From assembly GCF_900114605.1 (NCBI RefSeq), contig NZ_FOTP01000004.1, forward strand, positions 186,001-250,000: DNA of 64,000 bases, in the 5' to 3' direction. The notes beneath the pieces were generated by a model. The model worked only from the letters and a program-made list of their open reading frames with translations. It did not search any database and was not told the DNA's origin. This document shows positions 8,315 to 18,443 of this stretch, in pieces; positions within the stretch are counted from its first letter, which is position 1, and each line of letters starts with the position of its first letter. A program made the translations under genes and the position numbers. Source of the DNA: Bradyrhizobium sp. NFR13 (GTDB lineage Bacteria; Pseudomonadota; Alphaproteobacteria; Rhizobiales; Xanthobacteraceae).

Positions 8315-9121
8315 ATGCGCGTGGCAATGATTGGAAACAAGCTTGCCGCGCAGATCGCGGCGATCGCTCTTCTGGCGGCAGCGTTCGGCGGTCTTGCAGT
8401 TGCCGTTGATCTCGAGCCGAAGCGGATCCTGGCTCCAAGCGGGAAGCTGCGTGTCGGGCTCTATCCGGGAACACCGACGTCTATTCTCGTATCGCAAACC
8501 GAAGGCCCGCGTGGTGTCGGCTACGATCTCGGCAAGGAGCTCGCGCGGCAATTGGGTGTGCCCTATGAGCCGGTGGTGTTCTCCAGGAATGCCGAGGTTC
8601 TCGATGCGGTGAAGACAGGGGCTGTCGATGCCGCCTTCACCAATGCGTCGGCCGCGCGTGCGAACGACATGGATTTCGGCCCGGCTTATCTGGAAAGCGA
8701 TCTCGGCTATCTCGTCGCGAAGGATTCCAAGGTTGCGAGGGCTGATGATGTCGATGTCAAAGGCGTCCATGTCGGCGTCACCGCCGGAAGTTCATCCGAT
8801 ACGGTTCTGTCGCGCGATTTGAAGAATGCCGAAGTCGTCCGCGTGCCGGCCATCAGGCTTGCGCCCGGCCTGCTGATGGCCGGCAGCATCGACGTGTTCG
8901 CCACCAACAAGGCGACACTGTTCGAACTCGCAGAACAGGCGCCGGGGGCGAAGGTGCTGGACGGTCGCTGGGGCGTCGAGCGGCATGCCATCGCGATCCC
9001 CAGGGGGCGCGACGAGGGGATGGCATTTGTCCGCAAATTCACCGAGGATGTGAAGGCGCACGGACTGGTCGATGCGGCCATCGCACGATCCGGGCTGCGC
9101 GCTGCGACCACAGCCAGGTAG
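8315..9121 (+). CDS. Periplasmic solute-binding protein (amino-acid/SBP_bac_3-like)
   Basis: 268 residues from the ATG at 8315, six bases after GGAGG; an in-frame GTG at 8309 and ATG at 8312 are too close to that site. An N-terminal signal segment (KLAAQIAAIALLAAAFGGLAV) is followed by LRVGLYPGTPTS, GVGYDLGKELARQLGVPYE and AVDAAFTNASAARANDMDFG, the pattern of type II periplasmic binding proteins. Two-lobe architecture is suggested by the hinge around VHVGVTAGSSSD. No permease or ATPase gene lies nearby, so its membrane partner must be elsewhere or it acts as a sensor/scavenger. It follows the acyl-CoA ligase by ten bases. Confidence 0.85.
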   Translation: MRVAMIGNKLAAQIAAIALLAAAFGGLAVAVDLEPKRILAPSGKLRVGLYPGTPTSILVSQTEGPRGVGYDLGKELARQLGVPYEPVVFSRNAEVLDAVKTGAVDAAFTNASAARANDMDFGPAYLESDLGYLVAKDSKVARADDVDVKGVHVGVTAGSSSDTVLSRDLKNAEVVRVPAIRLAPGLLMAGSIDVFATNKATLFELAEQAPGAKVLDGRWGVERHAIAIPRGRDEGMAFVRKFTEDVKAHGLVDAAIARSGLRAATTAR

Positions 9122-9180
9122 CACTATCAAGTAGCAACGACACGAGATTGTTGCGCGATATTACAAGAGGGACGACCACC

Positions 9181-10167
9181 ATGCCCGTGTCTTTGCCTGC
9201 GCCCATGAAACTAGCCATCGTCACGGCGGCTGCGCTGCTGGCTTTCGCCAGCCCGTCGCTGCACGCCCAGACGTTTCCGAGCAAGCAGGTGACGATCCTT
9301 GTGCCCTACGCGGCTGGCGGTGCAGTCGATGTCTTGGCGCGCACCTTCGCGCAATCGCTGTCGAAGACCTGGGGCCAGCAACCCGTCGTGGACAACCGTC
9401 CGGGCGCAGGCGGCATCATCGCCTCCCAAGCTCTCGTCAAATCGCCGCCTGATGGATACACTCTGATCCTCGTCGCATCGGGCCATCCGCTCAATCAGTT
9501 CTTCTATCCAAAACTGCCTTACGACACGTTCAAGGATTTCACAGCGATCAGCGAAGTCGCCTATTCGCCGCTGGCCATCGTCGTCTCCAAGGATAACCCT
9601 GCCAAGAATATGCAGGAGCTGCTCGCGCAAGCAAAGGCCAAGCCGGAATCGCTGTCCTACGGCATGTCCGGCAACGGCACCTCGGCGCATCTCGCCGGCG
9701 AATTGCTGAACCACATGGCCGGAACCAAGATCGTCTCGATCCCCTACAAGGGCGGCGCGCCGGCACTGACCGCCGTCATTGCGGGCGACATTCCCATGAG
9801 CATCAATCCGCTGCCGGAGATCGTCGGCCAGCTTGAAGGCGGCGCGGTGCGTGCCATGGCGGTGACGACAGCGACGCGTTCGGCGGCACTCCCCAATGTG
9901 CCGACGGTCGCCGAATCCGGCGTCGCCGGTTATGATACGGCGGTGTGGTGGGGCTTCCTTGGGCCCGCCGGCATGCCGGCCGATGTCGTGGCGAAGATCC
10001 ATGCGGATCTGGTGACGGCCTTGAAGGATCCGGTGGTGCTAGCGGCGTTGAAGAAGATCGATGCCACGCCGGTCGGTTCCTCGCCCGCCGACTTCGACAA
10101 GTTCATGCATGCCGAAGCGGACAAATGGGGGCCGGTGCTGAAGGCGGCAAACATCAAGGTCCAGTAA
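9181..10167 (+). CDS. Bug/TctC-family tricarboxylate-type solute-binding protein
   Basis: 328 residues from the ATG at 9181, nine bases after AAGAGGG; a TTG at 9148 is in frame but lacks a site. A Sec signal peptide ends at LHAQ. FPSKQVTILVPYAAGGAVD, VVDNRPGAGGIIASQ and SPPDGYTLILV are hallmarks of the Bug family, which bind small carboxylates or aromatics in the periplasm. The TctA/TctB membrane subunits are not encoded here, as is common for Bug proteins. Six bases downstream starts a DUF1932 dehydrogenase, so the protein probably delivers or senses that enzyme's pathway substrate. Confidence 0.93.
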   Translation: MPVSLPAPMKLAIVTAAALLAFASPSLHAQTFPSKQVTILVPYAAGGAVDVLARTFAQSLSKTWGQQPVVDNRPGAGGIIASQALVKSPPDGYTLILVASGHPLNQFFYPKLPYDTFKDFTAISEVAYSPLAIVVSKDNPAKNMQELLAQAKAKPESLSYGMSGNGTSAHLAGELLNHMAGTKIVSIPYKGGAPALTAVIAGDIPMSINPLPEIVGQLEGGAVRAMAVTTATRSAALPNVPTVAESGVAGYDTAVWWGFLGPAGMPADVVAKIHADLVTALKDPVVLAALKKIDATPVGSSPADFDKFMHAEADKWGPVLKAANIKVQ

Positions 10168-10172
10168 GCAAT

Positions 10173-11096
10173 ATGACTGAACGTTCGAACCAGTGGCACG
10201 TCGGCCTGATCGGCTATGGCGAAGTCGGGCGCATTCTCGCCGAAGACCTGCGCAAGCAGGAGATGTCAGTCAGCGCCTATGATCTCAAACTCGACGGCGC
10301 AGATGCCGGGCCGTTGAGGGACCATGCGGAGACCCATGGCGTCACGCTCGCATCCTCGCATGCCGATCTCGCCTCGCGCGCGGACTTCATCGTTTGCGCG
10401 GTGACCGCAAGCCAGACCGTGCCGGCAGCGCAGGCCTGCGTGCCCGGCCTGAAGCCGCAGGCGTGGTTTCTTGATTTCAACTCCGCATCGCCCGGCGCCA
10501 AGCAGCGCGCCGCAGCGCTGATCGACGGCGGCGGTGGCCGCTATGTCGAGGGCGCTGTCATGACCTCGATCCCGCCCTATCGTATCAGGGTGCCGCTGCT
10601 GCTCGGCGGTACCGGCGCACGGGATCTCGCGCCGCTGCTGAACGCCATCGGCTTCGATGCAAAAGTCGCCAGCGACAGACTCGGCGTCGCCTCGGCCACC
10701 AAGATGTGCCGCAGCATCATGATCAAGGGCCTTGAGGCCATGGTGATCGAGAGCTTTACCACCGCACGCGCCTATGGCGTCGAGGACGCGGTGATCGCCT
10801 CGCTGGTCGAGACGTTTCCGTCGATCGACTGGGAGAAGCAGGGCGCCTATTTCTTTCAGCGTGTCATCGAACACGGCCGCCGCCGCAGCGAGGAAGTCCG
10901 CGAGGTCGCCGAGACCGTGCGCGAGATCGGCCTGACGCCATGGTCGGCGGAAGGCACAGCCGAACGTCAGGGCTGGATTGCCGATCTCGCCGATAACGGG
11001 CTGTTTGGCGCGAAAGGCACACCGGAATTTGCGCGGAGTGCGGACTGGCGCGTCGAGGCGGATCGGATCCTGGGCAAGGTAAAGCCGCAAGGCTGA
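10173..11096 (+). CDS. NAD(P)-binding dehydrogenase with DUF1932 C-terminal domain
   Basis: 307 residues from the ATG at 10173, just after the Bug gene stop. The Rossmann fingerprint GLIGYGEVG is at 11-19, a 6-phosphogluconate/hydroxyisobutyrate-dehydrogenase-like N-terminal domain follows, and the C-terminal half (VASATKMCRSIMIKGLEAMV, AYGVEDAVIASL, EVAETVREIGL) is DUF1932. A Lys in the helix TKMCRSIMIKG occupies the place of the conserved catalytic/binding Lys of beta-hydroxyacid dehydrogenases. The likely activity is NAD(P)-linked oxidation of a small hydroxy acid; the substrate is unknown. The reading frame stays open further upstream, but that part overlaps the Bug gene. Confidence 0.88.
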   Translation: MTERSNQWHVGLIGYGEVGRILAEDLRKQEMSVSAYDLKLDGADAGPLRDHAETHGVTLASSHADLASRADFIVCAVTASQTVPAAQACVPGLKPQAWFLDFNSASPGAKQRAAALIDGGGGRYVEGAVMTSIPPYRIRVPLLLGGTGARDLAPLLNAIGFDAKVASDRLGVASATKMCRSIMIKGLEAMVIESFTTARAYGVEDAVIASLVETFPSIDWEKQGAYFFQRVIEHGRRRSEEVREVAETVREIGLTPWSAEGTAERQGWIADLADNGLFGAKGTPEFARSADWRVEADRILGKVKPQG

Positions 11097-11192
11097 GTTC
11101 CGGGACAAGTGCTGCGCGCGCTGCAACTTCGTCTTGCGTCGCAGCATGACTTGCGACCAAATGGGGCGCCGGCAACTTCCTGGAGCGTCCTT

Positions 11193-13976
11193 GTGTCCCT
11201 GCCTCTGTCCACCGAAGAAACCGCTATCCCCCGCGGCGACGACATTGCGGCCCAGGAGGCCGATGCCCGGCTGCGCGAGGATATCCGGCTGCTGGGCCGC
11301 ATCCTTGGCGACACCGTGCGGGATCAGGAAGGCGAGGCGGTGTTCGCCCTCGTCGAAAACATCCGCCAGACCTCGGTCCGCTTCCACCGCGACGAAGACA
11401 AGCTGGCGCGGCGCGAACTCGAAGCCATTCTCGACGGCATGTCGATCGCCGAGACCGTGCGTATCGTTCGCGCCTACAGCTATTTCTCGCATCTCGCCAA
11501 TATCGCCGAAGACCAGAACAACATCCGCCGCATGCGGGCGCAGCGCGCCGACGCAGCCAACGCATCGGGCACGCTGGCCCATGCGGTGAAGCGCGCGCGC
11601 GAGGCCGGCATCGATGCCGCGCTGCTCAGCAAGTTCTTCGGCCAGGCGCTGATCTCGCCGGTGCTGACCGCGCATCCCACGGAAGTGCGCCGCAAGAGCA
11701 CCATCGACCGCGAAATGGAAATAGCGGCACTCCTTGATCGCCGCGAGCGCATGCAGCTTACCGCCGAGGAGATCGAAGCTTCCGAGGAGCAGTTGCGCCG
11801 CGCGGTGGTAACGCTGTGGCAGACCAATCTGCTGCGCCGGAGCAAGCTGACCGTGCTCGACGAGGTCACCAACGGACTATCGTTCTACGACTATACGTTC
11901 TTGCGCGAAGTGCCGCGTCTGCATTGCGCGCTGGAGGACAGCCTACACGCGCAGGGCGGCGCTGCCGAACTCGGCTCGTTCCTGCGCATGGGGAGCTGGA
12001 TCGGCGGCGACCGCGACGGCAATCCGTTCGTCACGGCGGATGTGATGCGCGGCACCATCATGCTGCAGAGCAGGCGCGCCTTCAGTTTCTATCTTGACGA
12101 GCTCCACGCGCTGGGCGCGGAACTGTCGATGGCGGCGCATCTCGCCGATGTCTCCGATGAGCTGCGCGCATTGGCCGAGCGCTCGCCCGATCCATCGCCG
12201 CATCGTGCCGGGGAGCCCTATCGTCTGGCGATCTCCGGCGTCTATGCGCGCATGGCGGCAACGGCCCATGCGCTTGAGCTGCCGAACCGCCGCGCCGCCG
12301 TGGGCGATGCGCCGCCCTATGCATCGGCGAGTGAGTTCAAGGCCGATCTCGACGTGCTCGATCGTTCGCTGATCGCTGACAATTCCGCTGTCATCGCCCG
12401 AGGCCGGCTGCGGCAGCTGCGCCGCGCGGTGGATTGTTTCGGCTTCTATCTCGCCAGTCTCGACATCCGGCAGAACTCGGCTGTGCATGAACGCACCGTC
12501 GCCGAGCTGATCGATGCGGCGATGCCAGGCACATCCTATCTCGCGCTTGGCGAGGAGGCGCGCATCGCGCTGCTGACGAATGAATTGAAGAACGCGCGAC
12601 CTTTGGGCTCGCTGTTCGTCAAATACAGTGAGGAAACGCTAGGTGAACTTGCGCTATTTCGTATGGCGGCGCAGGTCCATGCGAAATTCGGCGCAGCGGC
12701 GATTCCCCAATGCATCATCTCGATGTGCAAGGGCGTCTCCGACATGCTCGAGGTCGCGGTGCTGCTGAAGGAAGTCGGCCTCGTCGATTGCTCCGGCCGC
12801 AGCGGCATCAATATCGTGCCGCTGTTCGAAACCATCGAGGATCTGCAGGCCTCCGCCGGGATCATGGATCGGATGTTCTCGCTGCACGACTATCGCAAAC
12901 TGGTCGACAGCCGCGGCGCGGTGCAAGAAGTCATGCTCGGCTATTCCGACAGCAACAAGGACGGCGGTTTCGTCACCTCCGGCTGGGAATTGTACAAGGC
13001 CGAGATCGACCTGATCGAAGTGTTCGAGCGGCATCACATTCGCCTGCGGCTGTTCCACGGCCGCGGCGGCTCGGTCGGTCGCGGCGGCGGCCCGAGCCAT
13101 GATGCGATCCTGGCCCAGCCCGGCGGCGCGGTAGACGGCCAGATCCGTATCACCGAGCAGGGCGAGATCATCTCCAGCAAATATTCCAACGCCGAGGTCG
13201 GCCGCAACAATCTGGAGATCCTCGCCGCCGCGACGCTGGAAGCGAGTCTGCTGGCGCCGAAGCATAGCGCGCCGCGCCGCGAATATCTCGACGCCATGGA
13301 AGAGATTTCCGAACTGGCCTTCAAGGCCTATCGCGGTCTCGTCTATGAGACCGAGGGCTTCGTGGATTATTTCTGGGAATCTACCGTTATCAACGAGATC
13401 TCGACGCTGAACATCGGCAGCCGTCCGGCCTCGCGCAAGAAAACCCGTGCCATCGAGGACCTGCGCGCGATCCCGTGGGTGTTCTCCTGGGCGCAGTGCC
13501 GGCTGATGCTGCCGGGCTGGTACGGTTTCGGCAGCGCCATCGAGGCGTGGCTCGCCAATCATCCAGACAAGGGCATGGCCTTCCTGCAGGAGATGCACCG
13601 GGAGTGGCCGTTCTTCCGCACGCTGCTGTCCAACATGGACATGGTGCTGGCCAAGAGCTCGATCGCCATCGCCTCGCGCTATGCGGAACTCGTCGCCGAC
13701 GAAAAGCTGCGCGAGACCATCTTCGGCCGCATCCGCCGCGAATGGCATCTCGCCATCGAGACGCTGCTCGACATCATGGAGCAGGAGCGGTTGCTGCAGG
13801 GCAACCCGCTGCTCGACCGCTCGATCCGCAATCGCTTCCCGTATCTCGATCCGCTCAACCATGTGCAGGTCGAACTGCTGAAGGAGCACCGCGCGAACAA
13901 TCCGGACGAACAGGTGCTGCGCGGGATTCAGCTCACCATCAACGGGATTTCCGCGGGGCTGCGGAACAGCGGGTAG
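11193..13976 (+). CDS. ppc: Phosphoenolpyruvate carboxylase
   Basis: 927 residues from a GTG at 11193 preceded by TGGAG; a GTG at 11109 would add 28 residues without family resemblance. PEP carboxylase makes oxaloacetate from PEP and bicarbonate to refill the TCA cycle. The first active-site motif [12 protein letters not shown] (His near 161), [33 protein letters not shown] (about 579) and the glycine loop [18 protein letters not shown] (about 620) are all intact, as is [12 protein letters not shown]. The C-terminus ends LRNSG instead of the usual NTG, as in several alphaproteobacterial enzymes. The gene is monocistronic and followed by a family B repeat. Confidence 0.98.
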   Translation: MSLPLSTEETAIPRGDDIAAQEADARLREDIRLLGRILGDTVRDQEGEAVFALVENIRQTSVRFHRDEDKLARRELEAILDGMSIAETVRIVRAYSYFSHLANIAEDQNNIRRMRAQRADAANASGTLAHAVKRAREAGIDAALLSKFFGQALISPVLTAHPTEVRRKSTIDREMEIAALLDRRERMQLTAEEIEASEEQLRRAVVTLWQTNLLRRSKLTVLDEVTNGLSFYDYTFLREVPRLHCALEDSLHAQGGAAELGSFLRMGSWIGGDRDGNPFVTADVMRGTIMLQSRRAFSFYLDELHALGAELSMAAHLADVSDELRALAERSPDPSPHRAGEPYRLAISGVYARMAATAHALELPNRRAAVGDAPPYASASEFKADLDVLDRSLIADNSAVIARGRLRQLRRAVDCFGFYLASLDIRQNSAVHERTVAELIDAAMPGTSYLALGEEARIALLTNELKNARPLGSLFVKYSEETLGELALFRMAAQVHAKFGAAAIPQCIISMCKGVSDMLEVAVLLKEVGLVDCSGRSGINIVPLFETIEDLQASAGIMDRMFSLHDYRKLVDSRGAVQEVMLGYSDSNKDGGFVTSGWELYKAEIDLIEVFERHHIRLRLFHGRGGSVGRGGGPSHDAILAQPGGAVDGQIRITEQGEIISSKYSNAEVGRNNLEILAAATLEASLLAPKHSAPRREYLDAMEEISELAFKAYRGLVYETEGFVDYFWESTVINEISTLNIGSRPASRKKTRAIEDLRAIPWVFSWAQCRLMLPGWYGFGSAIEAWLANHPDKGMAFLQEMHREWPFFRTLLSNMDMVLAKSSIAIASRYAELVADEKLRETIFGRIRREWHLAIETLLDIMEQERLLQGNPLLDRSIRNRFPYLDPLNHVQVELLKEHRANNPDEQVLRGIQLTINGISAGLRNSG

Positions 13977-14017
13977 GCGATTCCTGCGCTGTAACGGACG
14001 GCGCAGCAAACGCCGGT

Positions 14018-14157
14018 GTCATCGCCCGGCTTGACCGGGCGACCCAGTATACGCTATCGCCGAAGTTCGATCACGATCGCCAACGCTTGTTCTCGGCAGT
14101 TCTTGTGCCACTAACATCGGCGTTTACTGGATCGCCCGGTCAAGCCGGGCGATGACG
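14018..14157. repeat. Intergenic inverted repeat, family B copy 1
   Basis: Outer arms GTCATCGCCCGGCTTGACCG and TCAAGCCGGGCGATGAC are inverted copies, each flanked inside by CCCAGTA or TACTGGATC. The element fills the gap between the convergent ppc and SMP-30 genes; a second copy is at 30754-30854. Confidence 0.85.
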
Positions 14158-14187
14158 GAAGCGGGTGGGGCGACGTTGAAGCACTCC

Positions 14188-15309
14188 TCAACAGAAATGC
14201 GCGCCCTGCGTCTCCACATAGACCGCATACAATGACTGGCTCGCCGTCATGAACAGCCGGTTGCGCTTCTTGCCGCCGAAGCACACGTTCGCGCAGGTTT
14301 CCGGCAGCTTGATCTGGCCGATGCGCTGGCCGTCGGGCGCGAAGATCTGCACGCCGTCATAGCCTTCGCCGACCCATCCGGCGCCGACCCAGATATTGCC
14401 TTCGGTGTCGACGCGCAGTCCGTCGGGGAAGCCGGACTTGCCGTCCAGGGTCATGTCGATCAGCGGCTTGCCGTTCGAGAGCTTGCCGCCGTCGACGTCA
14501 TACTGCCAGACGACATTCTTGGCATTGGGATAATGCGTGATGCCGGTGTCGCAGACATAGAGCTTCTTGTAGTCCGGGCTGAACGCCAAACCATTTGGCT
14601 TGAACGGATCGTCGGCCACCTTGCTGATCTGACCGTTCGTGGGGTCGATGCGATACACCGCTTCCTTCTGGTGCGGCTGCGTGACGCCCGCCGCTGCGCG
14701 TTGCCCCTCATAGAGATTGATGGCGCCGTAGCCGGGATCGGTGAACCAGATCGCCTTGTCGACGGGATTGACCACCATGTCGTTCGGCCCGTTCAGCGGC
14801 TTGCCGTTTGCCTGTTCAGCAAGCGTCGTCACGCTGCCATTATGCTCGAAGCGGACGAGGCGCGTGCGCTGCGCGGAGAGCTGGCGGCCCTCGGTGTCGA
14901 ACGAATTCCCGTTGCTCTCCTCGGATGGATAGCGGAAGCGCTCGGAGATGTGGCCGTCATCGTCAAGATAACGCAACTGGCGATTGGCCGGGATATCGCT
15001 CCAGATCAGATACTGACCCTGCGCATTCCACGCCGGTCCCTCCGCCCACAGGCAGCCCGTATAGAGCCGCTTGATGACGGTGTTGCCGACTTTCGCCTGG
15101 AATCGCTTGGGATCGATGGCGACGATATCGGGATCGGGATAGCGCTGCGGTTCCGCGCCGCGACCGAAGTTGCGCGCGAGTGCATCTGGCGCGACCAGCG
15201 CTGTCGCAGCCAGTGCAGCGGCGCTGCCAAGAATATGTCTGCGATTGAGTGTGTTCGTTTGCGCAAGGTTGGATGGAACAGCATCGTGAGTTTCGAGCTG
15301 AGTTGGCAT
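14188..15309 (-). CDS. Tat-exported SMP-30/gluconolactonase-family protein
   Basis: 373 residues with an N-terminal twin-arginine signal (NRRHILGSAAALAATALVAP, Arg pair near 23-24), so it is probably exported folded. The mature part is a six-bladed propeller lactonase of the SGL family. Metal-ligand motifs are visible: WAEGPAW (Glu), LNGPNDMV (Asn) and FPDGLRVD (Asp), as in gluconolactonase and SMP-30. The ATG at 15309 follows GGGAGGACGACG. It would hydrolyse a sugar or other lactone in the periplasm. It has no operon partner; ppc is convergent and the TPR gene divergent. Confidence 0.92.
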   Translation of the reverse strand: MPTQLETHDAVPSNLAQTNTLNRRHILGSAAALAATALVAPDALARNFGRGAEPQRYPDPDIVAIDPKRFQAKVGNTVIKRLYTGCLWAEGPAWNAQGQYLIWSDIPANRQLRYLDDDGHISERFRYPSEESNGNSFDTEGRQLSAQRTRLVRFEHNGSVTTLAEQANGKPLNGPNDMVVNPVDKAIWFTDPGYGAINLYEGQRAAAGVTQPHQKEAVYRIDPTNGQISKVADDPFKPNGLAFSPDYKKLYVCDTGITHYPNAKNVVWQYDVDGGKLSNGKPLIDMTLDGKSGFPDGLRVDTEGNIWVGAGWVGEGYDGVQIFAPDGQRIGQIKLPETCANVCFGGKKRNRLFMTASQSLYAVYVETQGAHFC

Positions 15310-15502
15310 CGTCGTCCTCCCGGCTTGTCTGGTTTGCTCCAGTTATTGTCCGGGATTTAAATACCGTTGCGGCGCTGATGCTACACAATTCGATGCTGCC
15401 GCGCGGTCATGGCGTTGCACAAAGGCGCGCCGCATCGCAGTGAACGTTTTGATAGTTCCGCACGACCAATGGTCAAATTTCTCATGCTGATATGTGGTTC
15501 CC

Positions 15503-16849
15503 ATGTCGTCGTTTTGCTGTCACATGCGCCTTGCAGTCACTTCTGCAGCATTGCTGTTCGTCACGTCATTGTCAGCGCATGCAGATAATGGATGTCGCCC
15601 CCCGATGGATCAGCGGATGATCGCAGGCTGTAGCGATATCATCGATCGTCCCGGCGCAACGGATGCCGAGCGGGCCGAAGCGCTTCGCCTTCGTGCCATC
15701 GGGAACTTCGAACTCGGCCATATGGAGGCGGCGCGCGCGGATTTTACTGCGTTCATCGCACTCAATCCTGATTTTGCGAAAGGCTATGGCGCGCGCGCCA
15801 TAGTCCACAACCGCCTCGACGAATTCGATCTGGCTATCGCGGATGCTAACAAGGCGATCGCCCTCGATCCCACTTACGCCTCGGGTTTCGGCTCGCGGGC
15901 GAGCGCCTATGAATCCAAGGGCGATTTCGTGCGGGCGCGCGCCGACTATGACAAGGCGATTCGCCTGCAACCGGGCAATTCGTCCTACCATCGCGGACGC
16001 GGAATGTTGCGGAAGAGATTGGCCGACATCGATGGCGCGATCGCGGATTTCTCGGAAGCCATCCGCCTCGATCCGAAAGACTATGCGGCGTTTGCATTGC
16101 GCGGCAACAGCCGTGCCGCCAAGAAAGACTACGAGAGGGCGTTGGCCGACTATGACGCTGCGCTACAGATCGAGCCCGGCGACAGCTATGCCCACCGTGG
16201 TCGCGCCGACATCAGGATTCGACGCGGCGACAATGACGGCGCGATCGCGGATTTCGATGTCGTTCTGGCCGGCAATCCGAACGACGTCGGCGCCCATGTT
16301 GACCGCGGCATCGCCTTCGCGCGCAAGGGCGATTTCGCCGGCGCGATCCCGGACCTGGATGCGGCGCTGAAGCTGAGGCCAGATGATCCCGACACCCGCA
16401 ACCGGCGGTCGCATATGAACTTCATCGAGGGACATTTCGCCGAGGCTGCCGCCGATTTCGGCGACGTGGTCGAGAAGACGCCGGAATACGAGCTGGGCAA
16501 GCTGCTACGCTACATCGCGCGGGCGCGCAGCGGCGACAACGACATCGGCGAGCTGAAACGCAATACCGACAAGCTCGATCGCAAGGGCTGGCCATGGCCG
16601 ATGGTCGCGGTCTATCTCGGCCAGATGAGTCGGGAGGAGATGCTCGCCAAAATGAAGAACATGCGGCTGGAGGACGACTTCGGCGATTGCGGCGTGTCGT
16701 TCTATCTCGGCCAGTATCTGATGGTGAAGCACAAGCCGCAGGAGGCGCTGCCCTATCTGAAACAGGCAGCTGAAGTGTGCCGGGGCGATGGCGAATTCGA
16801 GCGTGACGCGGCTCGCGCCGAGCTCAGGCGGCAGCAGGCGGCGCGCTGA
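15503..16849 (+). CDS. Periplasmic TPR-repeat protein
   Basis: 448 residues from the ATG at 15503; a GTG at 15494 and an ATG at 15524 are also in frame, and the last gives the neatest signal peptide (MRLAVTSAALLFVTSLSAHA). After a short Cys-containing segment (NGCRPPMDQRMIAGCSDII), about seven tetratricopeptide repeats run through residues 60-330, with recurring DGAIADF, ALDP and A.R/G.AY signatures. The C-terminal part (WPWPMVAVYLGQMSREEML, CGVSFYLGQYLMVKHKPQEAL) matches the C-terminal region of NlpI-like alphaproteobacterial TPR proteins. It is probably a periplasmic scaffold. No ribosome site is convincing at any of the three starts. Confidence 0.85.
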   Translation: MSSFCCHMRLAVTSAALLFVTSLSAHADNGCRPPMDQRMIAGCSDIIDRPGATDAERAEALRLRAIGNFELGHMEAARADFTAFIALNPDFAKGYGARAIVHNRLDEFDLAIADANKAIALDPTYASGFGSRASAYESKGDFVRARADYDKAIRLQPGNSSYHRGRGMLRKRLADIDGAIADFSEAIRLDPKDYAAFALRGNSRAAKKDYERALADYDAALQIEPGDSYAHRGRADIRIRRGDNDGAIADFDVVLAGNPNDVGAHVDRGIAFARKGDFAGAIPDLDAALKLRPDDPDTRNRRSHMNFIEGHFAEAAADFGDVVEKTPEYELGKLLRYIARARSGDNDIGELKRNTDKLDRKGWPWPMVAVYLGQMSREEMLAKMKNMRLEDDFGDCGVSFYLGQYLMVKHKPQEALPYLKQAAEVCRGDGEFERDAARAELRRQQAAR

Positions 16850-16854
16850 TCAAT

Positions 16855-16886
16855 AAAAAGGGGCAGCGTTGGCACTGCCCCTTTTT
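16855..16886. terminator. Bidirectional rho-independent terminator
   Basis: AAAAAGGGGCAG pairs with CTGCCCCTTTTT around an eight-base loop between the convergent TPR and MHS-transporter genes. A-tract and T-tract flank both sides, so it can stop transcripts from either direction. Confidence 0.95.
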
Positions 16887-16907
16887 GACGTTTGCCGGCA
16901 AGCGCGC

Positions 16908-18209
16908 TCAGACCTCGTGCTTGTCCGAAGCGAAGATCGCGATGAGCGTGATCGTCGCGGCGGCGAGCACGTAATAGCCGATGTAAGCGAGACCGTAATT
17001 TGCCTGCAGCCAGGTGGCGATATAGGGCGCCAGTGAGGCGCCGAAGATGCTCGCCAGATTGAACGTCATCGACGAGCCGGTATAGCGTACGGCGGTCGGG
17101 AACGGTGCCGCCAGCGCGGCGCCGATCAGGCCATAATTGACGCCGAAGATCGCCAGACCGATCAGCGCGAAGGCATAGATGCCCGCCACGCCACCTGACA
17201 GCAGCGGTGCCAGGAAAAACGAGAACACGATCACCATCAGGCAATTGGCGATCAGGAGCGTGCGGCGACCGATCTTGTCCGCGAGCAGGCCGGCCAGGAT
17301 GTTGGTGGTGCCGAAAGCGACGGCGCCGGCAATCTGCACCTTGAGCGCATCGAGCAACGTCATCTTCACGACGCCGACATTGTAGGACAACAGATAGGCC
17401 GTGCAGACATAGAAGAACACGAAGGTCATCAGGCCGACCAGCGTGCCGAGCACGAGGCTGCGCTTGTGCTTGCGCAGCAGCTCCATGCTGGGGACGGCAA
17501 CGCGCTCAGCCTTCTCGATGGCCTTCTGGAATTCCGGCGTCTCGGTGATCGACAGGCGCACCCACAGGCCGATGGCGATCAGCACGATGGAGGCGAGGAA
17601 CGGCACGCGCCACGCCCAGCTCAGGAACGTTTCCGGCGAGACGAAGTGCAGCAGGATGAAGAACGTGCCGGACGACAGGAACAGGCCGAGCGGCGCACCG
17701 AGCTGCGGGAACATGGCGTACCAGTTGCGCTTGCCTTCCGGTGCATTCTCGGTGGCGAGCAGCACTGCGCCGCCCCATTCACCGCCGAGTCCAAAGCCCT
17801 GACCGAAACGGCACAGCACCAGCAGCAGCGGCGCAGCGAGGCCGATCTGCGCATGCGTCGGCAGCAGGCCTATCAGCACGGTCGAGATGCCCATGGTGAG
17901 CAATGCTGCAACCAGCGTGGTCTTGCGGCCGATGCGATCGCCGAAATGGCCGAACACGACAGCGCCGAACGGACGCGCAAAGAACGCGATGGAGAACACC
18001 GCGAAAGACGCCAGCAGCGCAGCCGTGTCGTTGCCGGCCGGGAAGAACAGTTTCGGAAACACCAGCACCGCGGCGGTGGCATAAACGTAGAAGTCGAAGA
18101 ACTCGATGGTGGTGCCGATCAGGCTCGCCAGCAGAACGCGGGCGGGGGAATTCAGCGGCTTGGAATGCGGCATGGTCGCGGAGGGCATCGCGCCCGCGTG
18201 ATCTGTCAT
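16908..18209 (-). CDS. MFS transporter, metabolite:H+ symporter (MHS) type
   Basis: 433 residues from the ATG at 18209; an ATG 16 codons upstream is also in frame. Twelve membrane helices can be followed. IGTTIEFFDFYVYATAAVLVF in helix 1, FGHFGDRIGRKTTLV in loop 2-3 and GQGFGLGGEWGGAVLL are diagnostic of the MHS (ProP/shikimate/KgtP/citrate) branch, which imports organic acids or osmolytes with protons. No enzyme gene is in the same transcription unit: the SDR gene upstream is on the same strand but separated by 230 bases with a hairpin, so the substrate cannot be inferred. Confidence 0.94.
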   Translation of the reverse strand: MTDHAGAMPSATMPHSKPLNSPARVLLASLIGTTIEFFDFYVYATAAVLVFPKLFFPAGNDTAALLASFAVFSIAFFARPFGAVVFGHFGDRIGRKTTLVAALLTMGISTVLIGLLPTHAQIGLAAPLLLVLCRFGQGFGLGGEWGGAVLLATENAPEGKRNWYAMFPQLGAPLGLFLSSGTFFILLHFVSPETFLSWAWRVPFLASIVLIAIGLWVRLSITETPEFQKAIEKAERVAVPSMELLRKHKRSLVLGTLVGLMTFVFFYVCTAYLLSYNVGVVKMTLLDALKVQIAGAVAFGTTNILAGLLADKIGRRTLLIANCLMVIVFSFFLAPLLSGGVAGIYAFALIGLAIFGVNYGLIGAALAAPFPTAVRYTGSSMTFNLASIFGASLAPYIATWLQANYGLAYIGYYVLAAATITLIAIFASDKHEV

Positions 18210-18401
18210 GATGTTCGTCCAGCAAATGCGGTTTCGTCCGCAGATGCGCGACGTCAAACCCGTTGATTGCTGGTGACATAGCCGAAGCCGGCCGGCGTTT
18301 GAATTCTTTATGACGAAATTTGCACGATATCAGGTCAGATGAGACCGATATGCATGGCTATTTGAGCAATATTGTTTCGTTTTAAATGTCAGGTTGCAGA
18401 T

Positions 18402-18435
18402 ATGCGGCTCGCGGGAAGGTATCCACGAGCCGCAT
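18402..18435 (-). terminator. Hairpin downstream of SDR gene, probable terminator
   Basis: ATGCGGCTCG and CGAGCCGCAT form a perfect ten-base-pair stem with a 14-base loop, nine bases past the SDR stop on the minus strand. No long U-tract follows, so it may act as a 3'-end stabiliser or a weak terminator. Confidence 0.55.
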
Positions 18436-18443
18436 CTGGATGC

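Noticed and set aside
6793-8340. 515-codon minus-strand frame opposite the second acyl-CoA ligase
   Set aside because: His/Arg/Asp-rich antisense shadow typical of GC-rich codon use; the plus strand has all ligase motifs.
10266-11675. 469-codon minus-strand frame
   Set aside because: Spans two real plus-strand genes (DUF1932 dehydrogenase and ppc) and has no recognisable domain.
12654-14009. 451-codon minus-strand frame opposite ppc
   Set aside because: Antisense shadow of PEP carboxylase; no domain.
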